Source of the DNA: Cellvibrio sp. UBA7661
GTDB taxonomy: Bacteria > Pseudomonadota > Gammaproteobacteria > Pseudomonadales > Cellvibrionaceae
Direction of reading: 5' to 3'
Length of the DNA stretch: 35,175 nt
Assembly (NCBI GenBank): GCA_002483365.1
Contig: DLHT01000017.1
Coordinates: 1-35,175, forward strand
Shown here in pieces: positions 24,224-33,900 of this stretch. The notes beneath the pieces are model-generated. The model had not been told where the DNA came from. It saw only the letters and a list, made by a program, of their open reading frames with translations, and made no database searches. Position 1 is the stretch's first letter, and each line of letters starts with the position of its first letter. The translations under genes and the position numbers were made by a program.

Positions 24224-25743
24224 ACACTATCCTGTAAAGGTAAATAAACAGAAACTTTCAAACCGCCGAGTTCACTGTTGGTGATAGTAATCTTGCCTTC
24301 GTGTGCATCGGCAATGTTGCGACAAATGCTTAAGCCTAATCCTGCCCCGCCTGTTTCACGGCTGCGTGATGATTCGGCACGATATAAACGTTCAAACAAT
24401 TTTTCGTGTAGTTCGGGTGAAACACCGGGTGATGAATCTTCAATAGTAAACACGGCATTGCCTTGCTCAGACAATAAGTTCACCCGGATGTTTCCGGGGG
24501 CTTCGGTGTAATTGATACTGTTATTGAATAAATTTAAAAATAATTGGTGTAGCCGCTCCGGATCTGCAAATACCATGAGCGGATTGTTGGGGAGTTGTGT
24601 ATCAAGTTGCAGTCCAGTCTGTTGTAATTTTTCATGCAGCGAAGCACTGATTTCTTCGATGATTTCCCGTAAGTCGCAGGTTTTTTTGCGGTAGCTCATA
24701 GCGCCAATATCAGTGAGTGACAATTGATACAAATCATTAATCAGATTGGCCAGTCGCGCAGCGTGTTTTTGCAGCCGTGTAATTGCTTTTGCATCAAACT
24801 TGCGTACACCGTCTTCAAGTGCTTCAAGATCAGCTTTAAGTACGGCGAGCGGTGTGCGCAATTCGTGGGAAATATCAGCTACCCAGCGTTTACGTGCTTG
24901 TTCTGTTTGGTCCAGTGTGTGCGCCAGGTGATTTAAGTTTTCGGCTAGATTGGCAATTTCATCTTGTCCTTTGATTGCGAGACGTTGGTGATATTCGCCT
25001 TTGCTTAAATCCTGTACGTGGCGGGCTAATTTTTTAACGCGTTGCGTCAATAAATAAGAGAGTGGAATTGCACAGGCAAGTGCAATCGCCAGAGCGACTA
25101 TTGCCATCAACAGAAAATGTTTTTGTTGGCGTTTGGCAAATTCGCTGTCACGCAAATCGCGCAGGGCGGGGTTCATTGGTGTGCCCAAATAGCCAATGCG
25201 TTCTTTTTTACCTTCAATGGTTGTGAATAAATCGCTAAAAAAATAGCTTTCATTGCGCCATTTTTTTCCACTGATAATGTTTTTGTTTTTATCGAGCAAA
25301 ATAAAACGCCGGTAAGGTTGGTGCCGTAAAAAATCGTCTGTTTCCGGTTCGTTGCGGCGCTGTTGCCGGCGTTCTTCTTGTGTATCCCTGCGGATGAAAT
25401 CCGGATTGCTGTCTTTGTCTTCATCAAAACGGTTGTCGAATTCGGGAAGAAATGGAAATGGAATAGGGCGCTCAAGCCGTTGACGTAAACTGGCACTGTT
25501 TTGCCACACAAATAATTCCCAATAAAAAGGGTTGAGCGTGAACATCGCCCAGTTTCCGTTATTTGAGTAATGGCGCTCCAAGGCCCTGATCAAACGCGCA
25601 TTGCGTGCGGCCTCTTTTTCTTCCATGTAATGGTTAAAGCTGCGCTCAAAACTTAAACGTGAATATAAAAATAATCCGCCTGTCAGCAATACTGCAAAGC
25701 AGGCAAACACTAAAAAAACCTGAACTCGTAAATTGAATTTCAC
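24220..25743 (-). CDS. Sensor histidine kinase, BaeS-like
   Basis: A 507-residue inner-membrane kinase: TM1 (about 7-28), a periplasmic sensor region (29-208) rich in charged residues, TM2 (209-233), HAMP (234-285), HisKA with His293 in DISHELRTPLA, and an ATPase domain with N-box NLFNNSINYTE and GGAGLGLSI. It should sense an envelope signal and phosphorylate the adjacent regulator. The start is uncertain. The frame is open to TTG 25803 with ATG 25797; GTG 25743 is chosen because it places MKFNLR directly before TM1, as in BaeS, but an AAGG lies 13 bases ahead, rather far. The gene diverges from grxD. Confidence 0.85.
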   Translation of the reverse strand: MKFNLRVQVFLVFACFAVLLTGGLFLYSRLSFERSFNHYMEEKEAARNARLIRALERHYSNNGNWAMFTLNPFYWELFVWQNSASLRQRLERPIPFPFLPEFDNRFDEDKDSNPDFIRRDTQEERRQQRRNEPETDDFLRHQPYRRFILLDKNKNIISGKKWRNESYFFSDLFTTIEGKKERIGYLGTPMNPALRDLRDSEFAKRQQKHFLLMAIVALAIALACAIPLSYLLTQRVKKLARHVQDLSKGEYHQRLAIKGQDEIANLAENLNHLAHTLDQTEQARKRWVADISHELRTPLAVLKADLEALEDGVRKFDAKAITRLQKHAARLANLINDLYQLSLTDIGAMSYRKKTCDLREIIEEISASLHEKLQQTGLQLDTQLPNNPLMVFADPERLHQLFLNLFNNSINYTEAPGNIRVNLLSEQGNAVFTIEDSSPGVSPELHEKLFERLYRAESSRSRETGGAGLGLSICRNIADAHEGKITITNSELGGLKVSVYLPLQDSV

Positions 25744-25830
25744 TGTACTGATACAACCTTGGGCGTGAGGGTAAGCAGGATTGCGTTGTAACAGCATATG
25801 CAAAAACCGTTATTTGGCAATCGTACGAGA

Positions 25831-25860
25831 TTGGCCTGTCGCCACTGGCTGGGGTAAAAT
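25831..25860 (+). promoter_or_regulatory. Predicted promoter of grxD
   Basis: TTGGCC (25831-25836) and TAAAAT (25855-25860) are 18 bases apart. Transcription would start near 25867, leaving a leader of about 80 bases. Confidence 0.5.
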
Positions 25861-25864
25861 GGGA

Positions 25865-25889
25865 ATACTTGAGCAAAATACTCGGATAT
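25865..25889. promoter_or_regulatory. IscR type 1-like operator at grxD
   Basis: A 25-base imperfect palindrome beginning ATACTTGAG and ending ACTCGGATAT. Against the IscR type 1 consensus as I remember it (outer ATA/TAT, inner GACT/AGTC), it agrees at 21 of 25 positions. It overlaps the predicted transcription start. IscR represses Fe-S assembly genes when it holds its own cluster. Confidence 0.45.
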
Positions 25890-25948
25890 ATCCGCTCTTG
25901 CCCTGTCCCCCCCTGTCGTAACGAATAGCCTTGTCGAGGTAGAGAAAG

Positions 25949-26266
25949 ATGGATGTGTTAGAAACGATCAAACAGCAAATCAGCGAAAATGCCGTGATCC
26001 TTTATATGAAAGGCTCGCCCAATGCGCCTCAATGTGGTTTTTCCCAGCGCGCTTCCCAGGCATTGATGGCATGCGGCCAGCGCTTTGCCTATGTCGATAT
26101 CCTGAGCAATCCGGACATCCGCTCCGAATTGCCCAAGTACGCCAACTGGCCAACCTTTCCGCAATTGTGGGTTAAGGGTGAGCTGATTGGTGGTTGCGAT
26201 ATCATCACTGAAATGCACGAAAAGGGTGAGTTGAAGTCTTTGATTGACGCCGCAGTTGCCGGCTAA
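25949..26266 (+). CDS. grxD: Monothiol glutaredoxin, Grx4 family
   Basis: A 105-residue cytoplasmic CGFS-type glutaredoxin that binds and hands over [2Fe-2S] clusters with glutathione and BolA partners. The active site is CGFS at 29-32 with the preceding Lys21 (YMKGSPNAPQCGFS). The WPTFPQLWVKGELIGGCDI motif carries the glutathione-binding residues. It begins at ATG 25949 after AGAGAAAG. It diverges from the kinase gene and converges with a small membrane protein gene. The upstream IscR-like site fits its role in iron-sulfur metabolism. Confidence 0.95.
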   Translation: MDVLETIKQQISENAVILYMKGSPNAPQCGFSQRASQALMACGQRFAYVDILSNPDIRSELPKYANWPTFPQLWVKGELIGGCDIITEMHEKGELKSLIDAAVAG

Positions 26267-26326
26267 GCCTTTGGCACCGGCAGTCTCAGGCTGTGGGTGC
26301 TGCGCATGATGGGTTTGCCACCAATC

Positions 26327-26641
26327 TTACTGGTTGATGGCAAACACCAGCAGAATTCCTGCACCTATCACACTGATAATACACAGCGATAAACCAATCA
26401 CACGCTGGCGTGCCCTGCGTTGTTCATCGTTTTGGGATTGCAGTTGATGGGCGCGCCACGCGATGTCTTTGGATTTGACCAACTTATTGCGGATTTGGAG
26501 CAGGGCATGGATATCATTGTCTATATCGGCTTCCTGCCGTGTGCTATCTGGCTGGTTGCGTTCCTGCTCAAGTGATTTAAGTTGTTGATCCAATTGGATC
26601 AGCTTGCGGTCAAGCGCGGCAGATACCTGACGAATTTGCAT
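26327..26641 (-). CDS. Small coiled-coil protein with a C-terminal membrane anchor
   Basis: Not recognised. The 104-residue product is helical and strongly charged over residues 1-80, with a heptad-like pattern (LDRKLIQLDQQLKSLEQE) and then NDIHALLQIRNKLV. A single hydrophobic segment near the C-terminus (VIGLSLCIISVIGAGILLVFAI) predicts a tail-anchored inner-membrane protein. ATG 26641 (AAAGAG about 10 bases ahead) is preferred over TTG 26671. It is convergent with grxD, 60 bases apart. Confidence 0.6.
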   Translation of the reverse strand: MQIRQVSAALDRKLIQLDQQLKSLEQERNQPDSTRQEADIDNDIHALLQIRNKLVKSKDIAWRAHQLQSQNDEQRRARQRVIGLSLCIISVIGAGILLVFAINQ

Positions 26642-26737
26642 AAATAAGAGCTCTTTGTGGCTGCCGGACAACCTTAGCAGAACCCATTGGCTTTGTCCTT
26701 GTTGTGTTTTGCCTGAGCACGGAGCGGATGTGGTTGC

Positions 26738-26743
26738 TATAAT
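26738..26743 (+). promoter_or_regulatory. -10 box upstream of the acyltransferase gene
   Basis: A perfect TATAAT followed by a GC-rich stretch (CCGCGCGC), 60 bases before the GTG start. The -35 is not clear. Confidence 0.5.
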
Positions 26744-26802
26744 CCGCGCGCTTATTGTGTGTCTGACGCAGTAGTATCTGTGTCCAGTATTTTCATTTCC
26801 CG

Positions 26803-27750
26803 GTGCGAGTAATTATTTTGGATAAACACAGCCCACCCGAATTCCACTCTTCTTTTTATCGTCCACGCTTTTGGCCAACCTGGATGCTGCTGGCGTTCTT
26901 CCGTATTTGCGCTTTGCTACCGGTACCGGTCAATTTTGCGATAGGCCGTTTTATTGGTTTGCTCTTTTATTATTTGGCTCCATCGCGCCGCCGTATTGCG
27001 CAGACTAACATTGGGTTGTGCTTCCCTGAGCTGGATGCAAAAGCACAACATAAAATGGTGCGCGATGTGATCCGCAATTGCGGTATCAGCATCATGGAAT
27101 CGGCGATGTCTTTGTGGGGGCAAAAAGACAAGCTGCGCGATCGTCATACAGTAGAAGGCCTGGAACATATCGCTGCGGCAAAAGCAGCGGGGCGTGGGGC
27201 GCTGTTGGTGGGATGTCATTTCACAACCATGGATCCGGCTGGGCGTGTTTATGCCTATCACGCGGATGCGCATATGTTGTATCGCAAAGACCCTAACCCG
27301 CTATTGGCTTATGAGCTGATCAAAGCGCGCGAAAAATACCTGACCTCGGCGATTGTCTACAGCGATACCCGTCAGTTGATTAAAAAACTGCGTCAGGGTG
27401 AGGCAGTCTGGTATGCGCCTGATCAGGATTACGGGAAAGACCAAAGCGTCTTCGCCCCGTTTTTTGGTATCCCTGCGGCGACTGTATTGGGAACCGCACG
27501 TATTGCCCAGCTGGGGCGCGCAGTGGTTTTACCCTATGCGCATTATCGTGAGGATAATGGACACTATCGTTTGGTATTTGGTGCACCACTGGAAAACTTT
27601 CCCAGCGGTGACGATGTGGAAGATGCAACGCGCATCAACAAGATTATTGAGGATATGGTGCGTGTAAAACCCGAGCAGTATTTGTGGGTACATCGCCGCT
27701 TCAAAACCCGTCCGGCAGGAGAGCCAGGATTTTATAAAAAGAAACGCTGA
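26803..27750 (+). CDS. Lipid A biosynthesis acyltransferase (LpxL/HtrB family)
   Basis: A 315-residue inner-membrane enzyme that adds a secondary acyl chain to the Kdo2-lipid A precursor. An N-terminal hydrophobic anchor (about 26-58) is followed by the catalytic HX4D motif, His139 to Asp144 (CHFTTMD), and by the conserved DQDYG and FFGIPAAT segments. The opening PPEFHSSFYRPRFWPTW is typical of LpxL. The start is GTG at 26803; TTG 26818 would also fit, and there is no ATG. It is a single gene here, 133 bases before corA. LpxM or LpxP activity cannot be excluded. Confidence 0.9.
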   Translation: MRVIILDKHSPPEFHSSFYRPRFWPTWMLLAFFRICALLPVPVNFAIGRFIGLLFYYLAPSRRRIAQTNIGLCFPELDAKAQHKMVRDVIRNCGISIMESAMSLWGQKDKLRDRHTVEGLEHIAAAKAAGRGALLVGCHFTTMDPAGRVYAYHADAHMLYRKDPNPLLAYELIKAREKYLTSAIVYSDTRQLIKKLRQGEAVWYAPDQDYGKDQSVFAPFFGIPAATVLGTARIAQLGRAVVLPYAHYREDNGHYRLVFGAPLENFPSGDDVEDATRINKIIEDMVRVKPEQYLWVHRRFKTRPAGEPGFYKKKR

Positions 27751-27883
27751 CGTTTTGTTGATGAATAATTGTCGGCAATACTGAATAAATGCATTTCATT
27801 TAATCTACATTAATTACGCCTATGCTATAAAGCCGCCCCCGCGGAACCATTAAAAACCTTGAAGCTTCAGGAGATAAACACCG

Positions 27884-28840
27884 ATGTTGAGAATGTTTAA
27901 AGTTCAAGGTAACGCGCTGCGTGAAGATAAGCAGCAAGATGAAAATACCCCTTTGGCACTCAGCAGTGCGCTGTGGATTGACGCACGTGAACCCAGTGAC
28001 GAAGAACGCGAAGAGCTTAATACCTTTCTGCGTGCCGAGTTACCCGAAACCGATGATGTTGAAGAGATTGAATTCTCTGCCCGCTATTTTCAGGATGGTG
28101 TGGGAATTCATGTCCACTCGCTGTTTTTGGCACCGGGAGACTCTGGTCGCCATAGCACCTCAACCGTAGCATTTATCCTTCAAGACAAACGTTTGATTTC
28201 AGTGCGCGATGGCGATCTGGCGGACTTCCGTTTGCTGCGTATGCGTGCGCGTGCCGGGCAGGTGCATGTGACATCCCCGCAAGATTTGTTGGTGACCATG
28301 TTCGAGCAGAAAGTGGAGAATCTCGCTGATGCCTTGGAAGACATCCACCGCAAACTGGAAGAAGTCAGCCATATGGTCTTGGAGGATGAAAATGCAGAGC
28401 TGGAGGAGGCGATCGACAGACTGGCGAAGCTTGAAGACAGCAACGGAAAAATCCGTCTGTGCTTGATGGATACCCAACGTTCCATCTCGTTTTTACAACG
28501 CCATCTGCGCGAATCATTTGATCTGCAGGAAACTGCACGTGAGATTAAGCGCGATGTGGACACGCTTATGTCGCACACCGCTTTCCTGTTCGACAAGATC
28601 AACTTCCTGATGGACTCTACCCAGGGTTTCATCAATATCGAACAAAACCAGATTATTAAAATATTCTCGATCGCGGCGATGGTGTTTCTGCCTCCAACGG
28701 TGGTGGCCAGTGCTTACGGTATGAACTTTGAGTTCATACCTCATATCCATTGGAAATACGGATTTGCCGTGGCTCTTTCACTGATGGTTCTCTCCGCAGT
28801 TTTGCCTTACTGGTATTTCAAACGCAAAGACTGGTTGTAA
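27884..28840 (+). CDS. corA: Magnesium/cobalt transporter CorA
   Basis: A 318-residue member of the CorA family of pentameric divalent-cation channels (E. coli CorA has 316). A large cytoplasmic N-terminal domain with a long coiled helix (about 135-250) is followed by TM1, the signature YGMNF, and TM2 (FAVALSLMVLSAVLPYWYF), ending in the basic tail KRKDWL. A CAGGAG ribosome binding site lies 10 bases ahead of ATG 27884. ZntB is the related alternative, but the end region fits CorA. A GGDEF remnant lies immediately downstream. Confidence 0.9.
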   Translation: MLRMFKVQGNALREDKQQDENTPLALSSALWIDAREPSDEEREELNTFLRAELPETDDVEEIEFSARYFQDGVGIHVHSLFLAPGDSGRHSTSTVAFILQDKRLISVRDGDLADFRLLRMRARAGQVHVTSPQDLLVTMFEQKVENLADALEDIHRKLEEVSHMVLEDENAELEEAIDRLAKLEDSNGKIRLCLMDTQRSISFLQRHLRESFDLQETAREIKRDVDTLMSHTAFLFDKINFLMDSTQGFINIEQNQIIKIFSIAAMVFLPPTVVASAYGMNFEFIPHIHWKYGFAVALSLMVLSAVLPYWYFKRKDWL

Positions 28841-28871
28841 TAACGTGAGTAAAAAAGACGAATCCGTCAGG

Positions 28872-29049
28872 GGTTTGAGCTTTTCACGAGGGACAGTGTT
28901 ATAGCGAGTGGTTCAGGGCGGCGGATGCGGCTCTGCATCAGGCAAAACATCTCGGGCGTAATACTACGGTTGTATTTGATAGCACACTTCAGGATGTGTT
29001 GGTTCTGCACAAACACCCGGGCGACCGGCGGGCAACATCGCCTGTTTAA
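28872..29049 (+). pseudogene. Frameshifted C-terminal remnant of a GGDEF (diguanylate cyclase) domain
   Basis: One frame (28872-28901) reads GLSFSRGTVL, as in the penultimate strand of GGDEF domains, and then hits TAG. From 28903 the next frame reads SEWFRAADAALHQAKHLGR and continues NTTVVFD, the hallmark C-terminal helix and last strand of that domain. It runs to TAA at 29047-29049. Nothing of the active site (GGDEF) remains. It sits between corA and the minus-strand gene at 29051. The 75-codon frame on the opposite strand is its shadow. Confidence 0.75.
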
Positions 29050-29050
29050 T

Positions 29051-29368
29051 TTATTCCTCCACCCATTCCCAGCGTAAGGGTTGGCCAAAATCATCCAGAA
29101 TTACTTTTTTTCGAGGGCGAGGTTTTTTGGGCTTGAGTGCCAACTGGGGCTTTTTACGCGCCTCTATGGCAGCGACCACCTCGGGTAATGGAGTGCGATC
29201 TTCGTGGCTGGAGCCTTCAAAGATGCTGACCAAGGGCCCGTTAGCATCCGCGCGGCCACTCAGTCCACGAGGGACTTCACTAACTTGTCCGCCTTTATGC
29301 AAAAACTCCTGGACTTGTTGTTCCAGTTCCTGATGCAGTTGGCGGCGGGTTTTGGTGGGTGTGATCAT
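29051..29368 (-). CDS. Small basic conserved protein of unknown function
   Basis: A 105-residue protein beginning with a charged helix (RRQLHQELEQQVQEFL) and then HKGGQVSEVPRGLSGR, followed by a low-complexity Lys/Pro/Arg stretch (LKPKKPRPRKK) and the acidic end EWVEE. The FLxKGGxVxEV motif recalls a short motif in the RNA-polymerase-associated regulator SutA of Pseudomonas, but it is N-terminal here and the rest does not match, so no name is given. ATG 29368 is preferred over the open frame to 29437, since the extra residues look non-coding. It diverges from queE. Confidence 0.6.
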   Translation of the reverse strand: MITPTKTRRQLHQELEQQVQEFLHKGGQVSEVPRGLSGRADANGPLVSIFEGSSHEDRTPLPEVVAAIEARKKPQLALKPKKPRPRKKVILDDFGQPLRWEWVEE

Positions 29369-29394
29369 GTTGTACAAATATTGGATTGGACAAA

Positions 29395-29408
29395 CCCGCA
29401 ATAGCGGG
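29395..29408 (-). other. Small hairpin in the queE/minus-strand divergent region
   Basis: CCCGC (29395-29399) and GCGGG (29404-29408) enclose AATA, 27 bases ahead of the minus-strand start at 29368. Its role is unknown. Confidence 0.3.
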
Positions 29409-29547
29409 ACGATTCGCCAGCATACCAGTGCCCCCAAGCCAAGGGCAATCCGCTGAAGCCTTTAACCTCGCATCACCGGCTCGCTTTAGGTAAACTGCGC
29501 GCCTTTCCGGCTTTTTCTATCTCATCTGCATCTTAAATGGTCGCCGC

Positions 29548-30198
29548 ATGACCCAAGCAAGTCTAAAAATCACTGAAATTTTCTATTCGCTCCAGGGGGA
29601 ATCAAATACCGTTGGGTTGCCAACTGTATTTATCCGGCTCACTGGCTGTCCACTGCGCTGTGGTTATTGCGATTCTGAATACGCCTTTTACGGTGGGGAG
29701 CGCTTGTCACTCGCTGAAATTCTCGCCAAAGTTGCTACCTATAACGCACGCTATATCTGTGTCACTGGTGGCGAACCTCTTGCCCAGCGCGAATGCCTGA
29801 CTTTGTTAACGGCATTATGTGACGTTGGTTACAAAGTATCTCTGGAAACCAGTGGCGCTTTACCTGTAGACGATGTTGATCCACGCGTGGTTAAAGTGAT
29901 GGATTTAAAAACACCCGGTTCCGGTGAAGTGGGGCGCAATCGTTGGGAGAATATCCCGCTGTTGGGTGAGCAGGACCAGATTAAATTTGTGATTTGCGAT
30001 CGTGCCGATTATGAATGGGCACGCTTCAAACTGGACGAATATAAGCTATCTGCCAAGGTGGCTGAAGTGCTGTTTTCCCCCAGCTTTGGTCAAGTAGAGC
30101 CATTAGCTTTGGCTGAATGGATTCTGGCGGATAACTTACCGGTGCGTTTCCAGTTACAACTGCACAAGCTTCTGTGGAATGACTCTCCCGGCCATTAA
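29548..30198 (+). CDS. queE: 7-carboxy-7-deazaguanine synthase (radical SAM)
   Basis: Converts 6-carboxytetrahydropterin to 7-carboxy-7-deazaguanine on the route to queuosine in tRNA. The 216-residue protein has the shortened radical-SAM core of QueE: the [4Fe-4S] motif CPLRCGYC with Cys34, Cys38 and Cys41, the substrate segment SLQGES near residue 14, and the SAM-binding CVTGGEPL. No ribosome binding site stands out before ATG 29548. queC follows after 51 bases on the same strand; the two probably form an operon. Confidence 0.95.
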   Translation: MTQASLKITEIFYSLQGESNTVGLPTVFIRLTGCPLRCGYCDSEYAFYGGERLSLAEILAKVATYNARYICVTGGEPLAQRECLTLLTALCDVGYKVSLETSGALPVDDVDPRVVKVMDLKTPGSGEVGRNRWENIPLLGEQDQIKFVICDRADYEWARFKLDEYKLSAKVAEVLFSPSFGQVEPLALAEWILADNLPVRFQLQLHKLLWNDSPGH

Positions 30199-30249
30199 TG
30201 GCTATCCTTTTCATCTGCGTTTTTCTTTTTTTATTCATGGTTGGTTGTT

Positions 30250-30927
30250 ATGTCGCAAAAAAAAGCAGTCGTGCTTGTCTCCGGCGGTTTGGATTCCACC
30301 ACGGTGTTGGCTATTGCCCGCAGTGAAGGTTATGCCTGCTATTCCATGAGTTTTGATTATGGCCAACGTCACAAGTCTGAATTATTCGCAGCAGAGCGCA
30401 CGGCTAAAGCCTTGGGTGCTGTTGAACATAAAGTGATTAAACTGGATTTGCGCTCAATCGGTGGCTCTGCACTGACAGATGACGCGATTGATGTGCCTGA
30501 AGAAGAGACGGGCGGTATTCCGGTAACCTATGTACCGGCGCGCAACACAGTATTTTTATCGATTGCCCTGGGTTGGGCAGAAGTATTGGCGTGTGACGAT
30601 ATTTTTATTGGCGTGAATGCGGTGGATTTTTCCGGCTATCCGGATTGTCGTCCGGAATATATCGCGGCTTATGAAAAGATGGCCAATCTGGCAACCCGCG
30701 CGGGTGCTGAAGGTAATAAATTACACATCCGCACTCCATTGATTCACTTGAGCAAAGCGGAAATTATCCGGCAAGGTATTGCATTAGGTGTTGATTACGG
30801 ACTGACAGTTTCCTGCTATCAGGCAAACGATGCGGGAGAGGCTTGCGGAAAATGTGATAGTTGTCGTTTGCGCAAGCAGGGTTTTATCCAGGCCGGTGTT
30901 GCCGACCCAACACATTACCAGCACTGA
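30250..30927 (+). CDS. queC: 7-cyano-7-deazaguanine (preQ0) synthase
   Basis: Uses ATP and ammonia to turn 7-carboxy-7-deazaguanine into preQ0. The 225-residue protein has the PP-loop SGGLDSTT near the N-terminus and the zinc site of four cysteines near the C-terminus (SCYQA...ACGKCDSCRLR). ATG 30250 is preferred to TTG 30241. It ends 6 bases before the convergent stop of the large minus-strand gene. queD and queF are not in the window. Confidence 0.95.
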   Translation: MSQKKAVVLVSGGLDSTTVLAIARSEGYACYSMSFDYGQRHKSELFAAERTAKALGAVEHKVIKLDLRSIGGSALTDDAIDVPEEETGGIPVTYVPARNTVFLSIALGWAEVLACDDIFIGVNAVDFSGYPDCRPEYIAAYEKMANLATRAGAEGNKLHIRTPLIHLSKAEIIRQGIALGVDYGLTVSCYQANDAGEACGKCDSCRLRKQGFIQAGVADPTHYQH

Positions 30928-30933
30928 TTTTTA

Positions 30934-33900
30934 TCATTGATACGCAGCGCAATATCCGCGCTCCAATAGCTGCTGTTCAAATTCCTCAATCGGCATTGGT
31001 CTTCCAAAAAAGTATCCCTGGAACATGGTGCAGCCATTTTGTTCCAGGAAGCTTTTTTGTGCTTCTGTTTCAACTCCTTCGGCGATGACTTGCAGGTTCA
31101 TATTTTGCGCCATGGCAATTATGGTGCGGGTAATAATGGCATCGTTAGGGTCAATCGCAATATCGCGCACAAATGTTTGGTCAATTTTTAATTGATCCAG
31201 TGGCAGACGTTTTAAATAGGACAGGGATGAGTAGCCAATACCAAAGTCGTCCATTGAAAAACCAATTCCGTTATCTTGCAGTTGCTGCATTTTTTCGATG
31301 CTTTGATCGACATTTTTCAGTAGAGAACTTTCAGTCAACTCTAATTTCAGTAAATGTGGATTAATATTGCTGTTGCTGACAATAGCAAGCACATCATCTA
31401 CAAAACCCGGCTGGTTAAATTGGATTGGGCTTACATTGACAGCAATGCTTAACTGGCAAAATGCTTGATGTAAGCTCCATTGTTGCAACTGCTCGCAGGC
31501 TTGACGAATGACTTGCTTGCCAATAGATACAATTAAGCCCGTCTGTTCTGCAACAGGAATAAAATCAGCAGGTGAAATCATGCCGTTATGCGGATGTCGC
31601 CAACGCAGCAACAGCTCTGCACCCAAGGCTTTGCCATGCATATCAATTTGTACTTGATAGTAGGGAATCAGTTGTTGTTTTGATTCATGCGCTGTGCGTA
31701 AATCAGTTTCAATAGCAGCACGTTTTTCCAAATGTGATTGCATGTTCGGGTCAAAAAAGCGGATGGCATTTCTACCGCTGTCTTTAGCTTGATACATGGC
31801 TACATCAGCATGACGCAACAGATCGTCAATTGTGCGCACTTGGCCTTTAAATAAGTTGACACCAATACTGATGGTGCAGTGATAAACCGATTGTTGTAAC
31901 GGGTAGGGTAAATTGATCAGGTCATGTAATTCTTCTGCGCGTTTTTTCGCTTCCAGTGCTGCGGTTTCAGCGTCTTCACCCAAGTTATCAAACACCACAA
32001 CAAATTCATCGCCACCCAAACGTGCAGCTAAATCTGTTGTACGGATAATACTGGCAATGCGCTCTGCCACTTGTACCAATAGCTGGTCGCCGATGTGATG
32101 GCCGCGGGTATCGTTAAGCATTTTAAAGTGATCAATATCGATAAACAAAAGCGCGCCATGCTGACCCGTGCGCGCACTTTGCGCCGTTAATAATCGCAAG
32201 CGATCTTGCAGCATACGTCTATTTGGCAGGCGTGTTAATGGATCAAAAAATGCGAGGTTATAGATTTTTTCCTGATCTTGTGCGCGTCGCAACTCACCGC
32301 TAATACGGTCAGCAAAAATTAATAATAGCGAGCTGATTTGCGGGGATATGGGTAATGGATGTTCTGCAAGCAGCACCAATACACCGAAGGGTGCTCCTTG
32401 TGCATTGCGTATACCTACCCCGAGATAACTCTCAATATTGAGTTCCCGCAATAACGCATCATCGGGATAGCGCGCACTTGCGCCACTGCTCATAAAACAA
32501 AAATTTTCTTCAAAGACATCGTTGCATGGAGTGCCTTTTAGTGCATAGCGAATGTTAGGTTGCAACTGGCCGTTTTTCAGATAGGTGTGTGTAACTGCTT
32601 CGTTGGGATTTTCACTGTCAATCAAACTGATCGCTGCATGGCCTGCGCCAATGGCATCGGCGAGTGCCTGCAGTATAGTGACAAAAAAATCCGGTGTGGA
32701 TGCTGCATCTGCCGCGGCAGCGGTTAACGCTAAATCAAGGCCTTTACGCTCAGTAATATCTTGTAAACTGCCTTGGATGCTAATGTCTTGCGTATCATCT
32801 AATGTATCGCCTTGTAATTGCAGCCACAATTTTTGCCCGTCAACCTCAATACGCACTTCTTGTGTCAGTGGTTTATGATAGCGAAGGCTGTCAGCAAGGG
32901 CATTGCTCAAGCTTTCCCGATCCTCGCTATAGATAAACTGGTTGATAAAATCGGTCATGGTGGAGTTGAGATATTCATCGGGAAAACCAAATAATTCTTT
33001 CACTGAATTATTGAAATGGCACTCATCTGTATCCGGATTCCAGCTCCAATATGCAATGCGCGCCATTAGTTGTGCGCTTTCCAAACGCTGCTCACTTTGG
33101 CGCAAGGCATATTCAACTTGTTTGCGCTCTGCCAGTTCTTGCTCAGCTTGCAAGAGCGCTTTGCGCTGTGGTCCCAAATCAATATCAAGACAATACATTT
33201 CTTTGTGGTCGGGGGTGTCAATTAGTACATGATTTGAGTACACCCACACTTCGTTTCCATTGGCATTCTGCAGAGCCAGTTCACCAGAGGGTATGGCAAT
33301 ATCTTTTTCGTGCCAGTCTTCAATTGCTTGATAAACACCTTCGCGCATAAAACCGGGGATAATCAAATCCTCCAGTTTTTTCCCCATTGCATTGGAGGCA
33401 CTAAAACCATAAAGATCTTCACTCGCTTTGTTCCAGAAAATCACTTCATGAAAACGGTTGTAACCTTGTACTGCAATGTTGCGTGTGGTTTCAAAAATAT
33501 TACGGAAGCGCTGCTCATTGGCGAGATCAGCTTGGTGGATGTTAATGCGTTTGGTGATGTCGCGTGCAAGGCAAATAAACCTGTCATCCTCCCGGCGATT
33601 CCCCGCGTGTTTGGCAATCGATAACTCATACCAGAATGTGTCATCACCTTGGGTAATCCGGATGCTTTTGCCTTGCGATATTCCCCAGTGATCAGCTTCA
33701 TTAAGGGCATGCATCCAGACAGATACGGACGAGGACGGTAATGTTTCCGAGAGATTTTTCCCCAGCAGCTCTTCTGTTGTCAGATTGTGATGCGGGCCGC
33801 TGCCATTAAAGGAAAGCACATGACCCTGACGGTCAATTTCAAACAATAAATCCGGAATTGCGTGAAGAAGGGCTTCGAGATGCAATTTTTGTTTTTCTTG

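Noticed and set aside
28867..29094. 75-codon minus-strand frame after corA
   Set aside because: It is the shadow of the GGDEF remnant on the + strand and overlaps the end of the gene at 29051-29368.
29409..29547. preQ1 riboswitch before queE
   Set aside because: No recognisable aptamer core or pseudoknot could be found in the leader.
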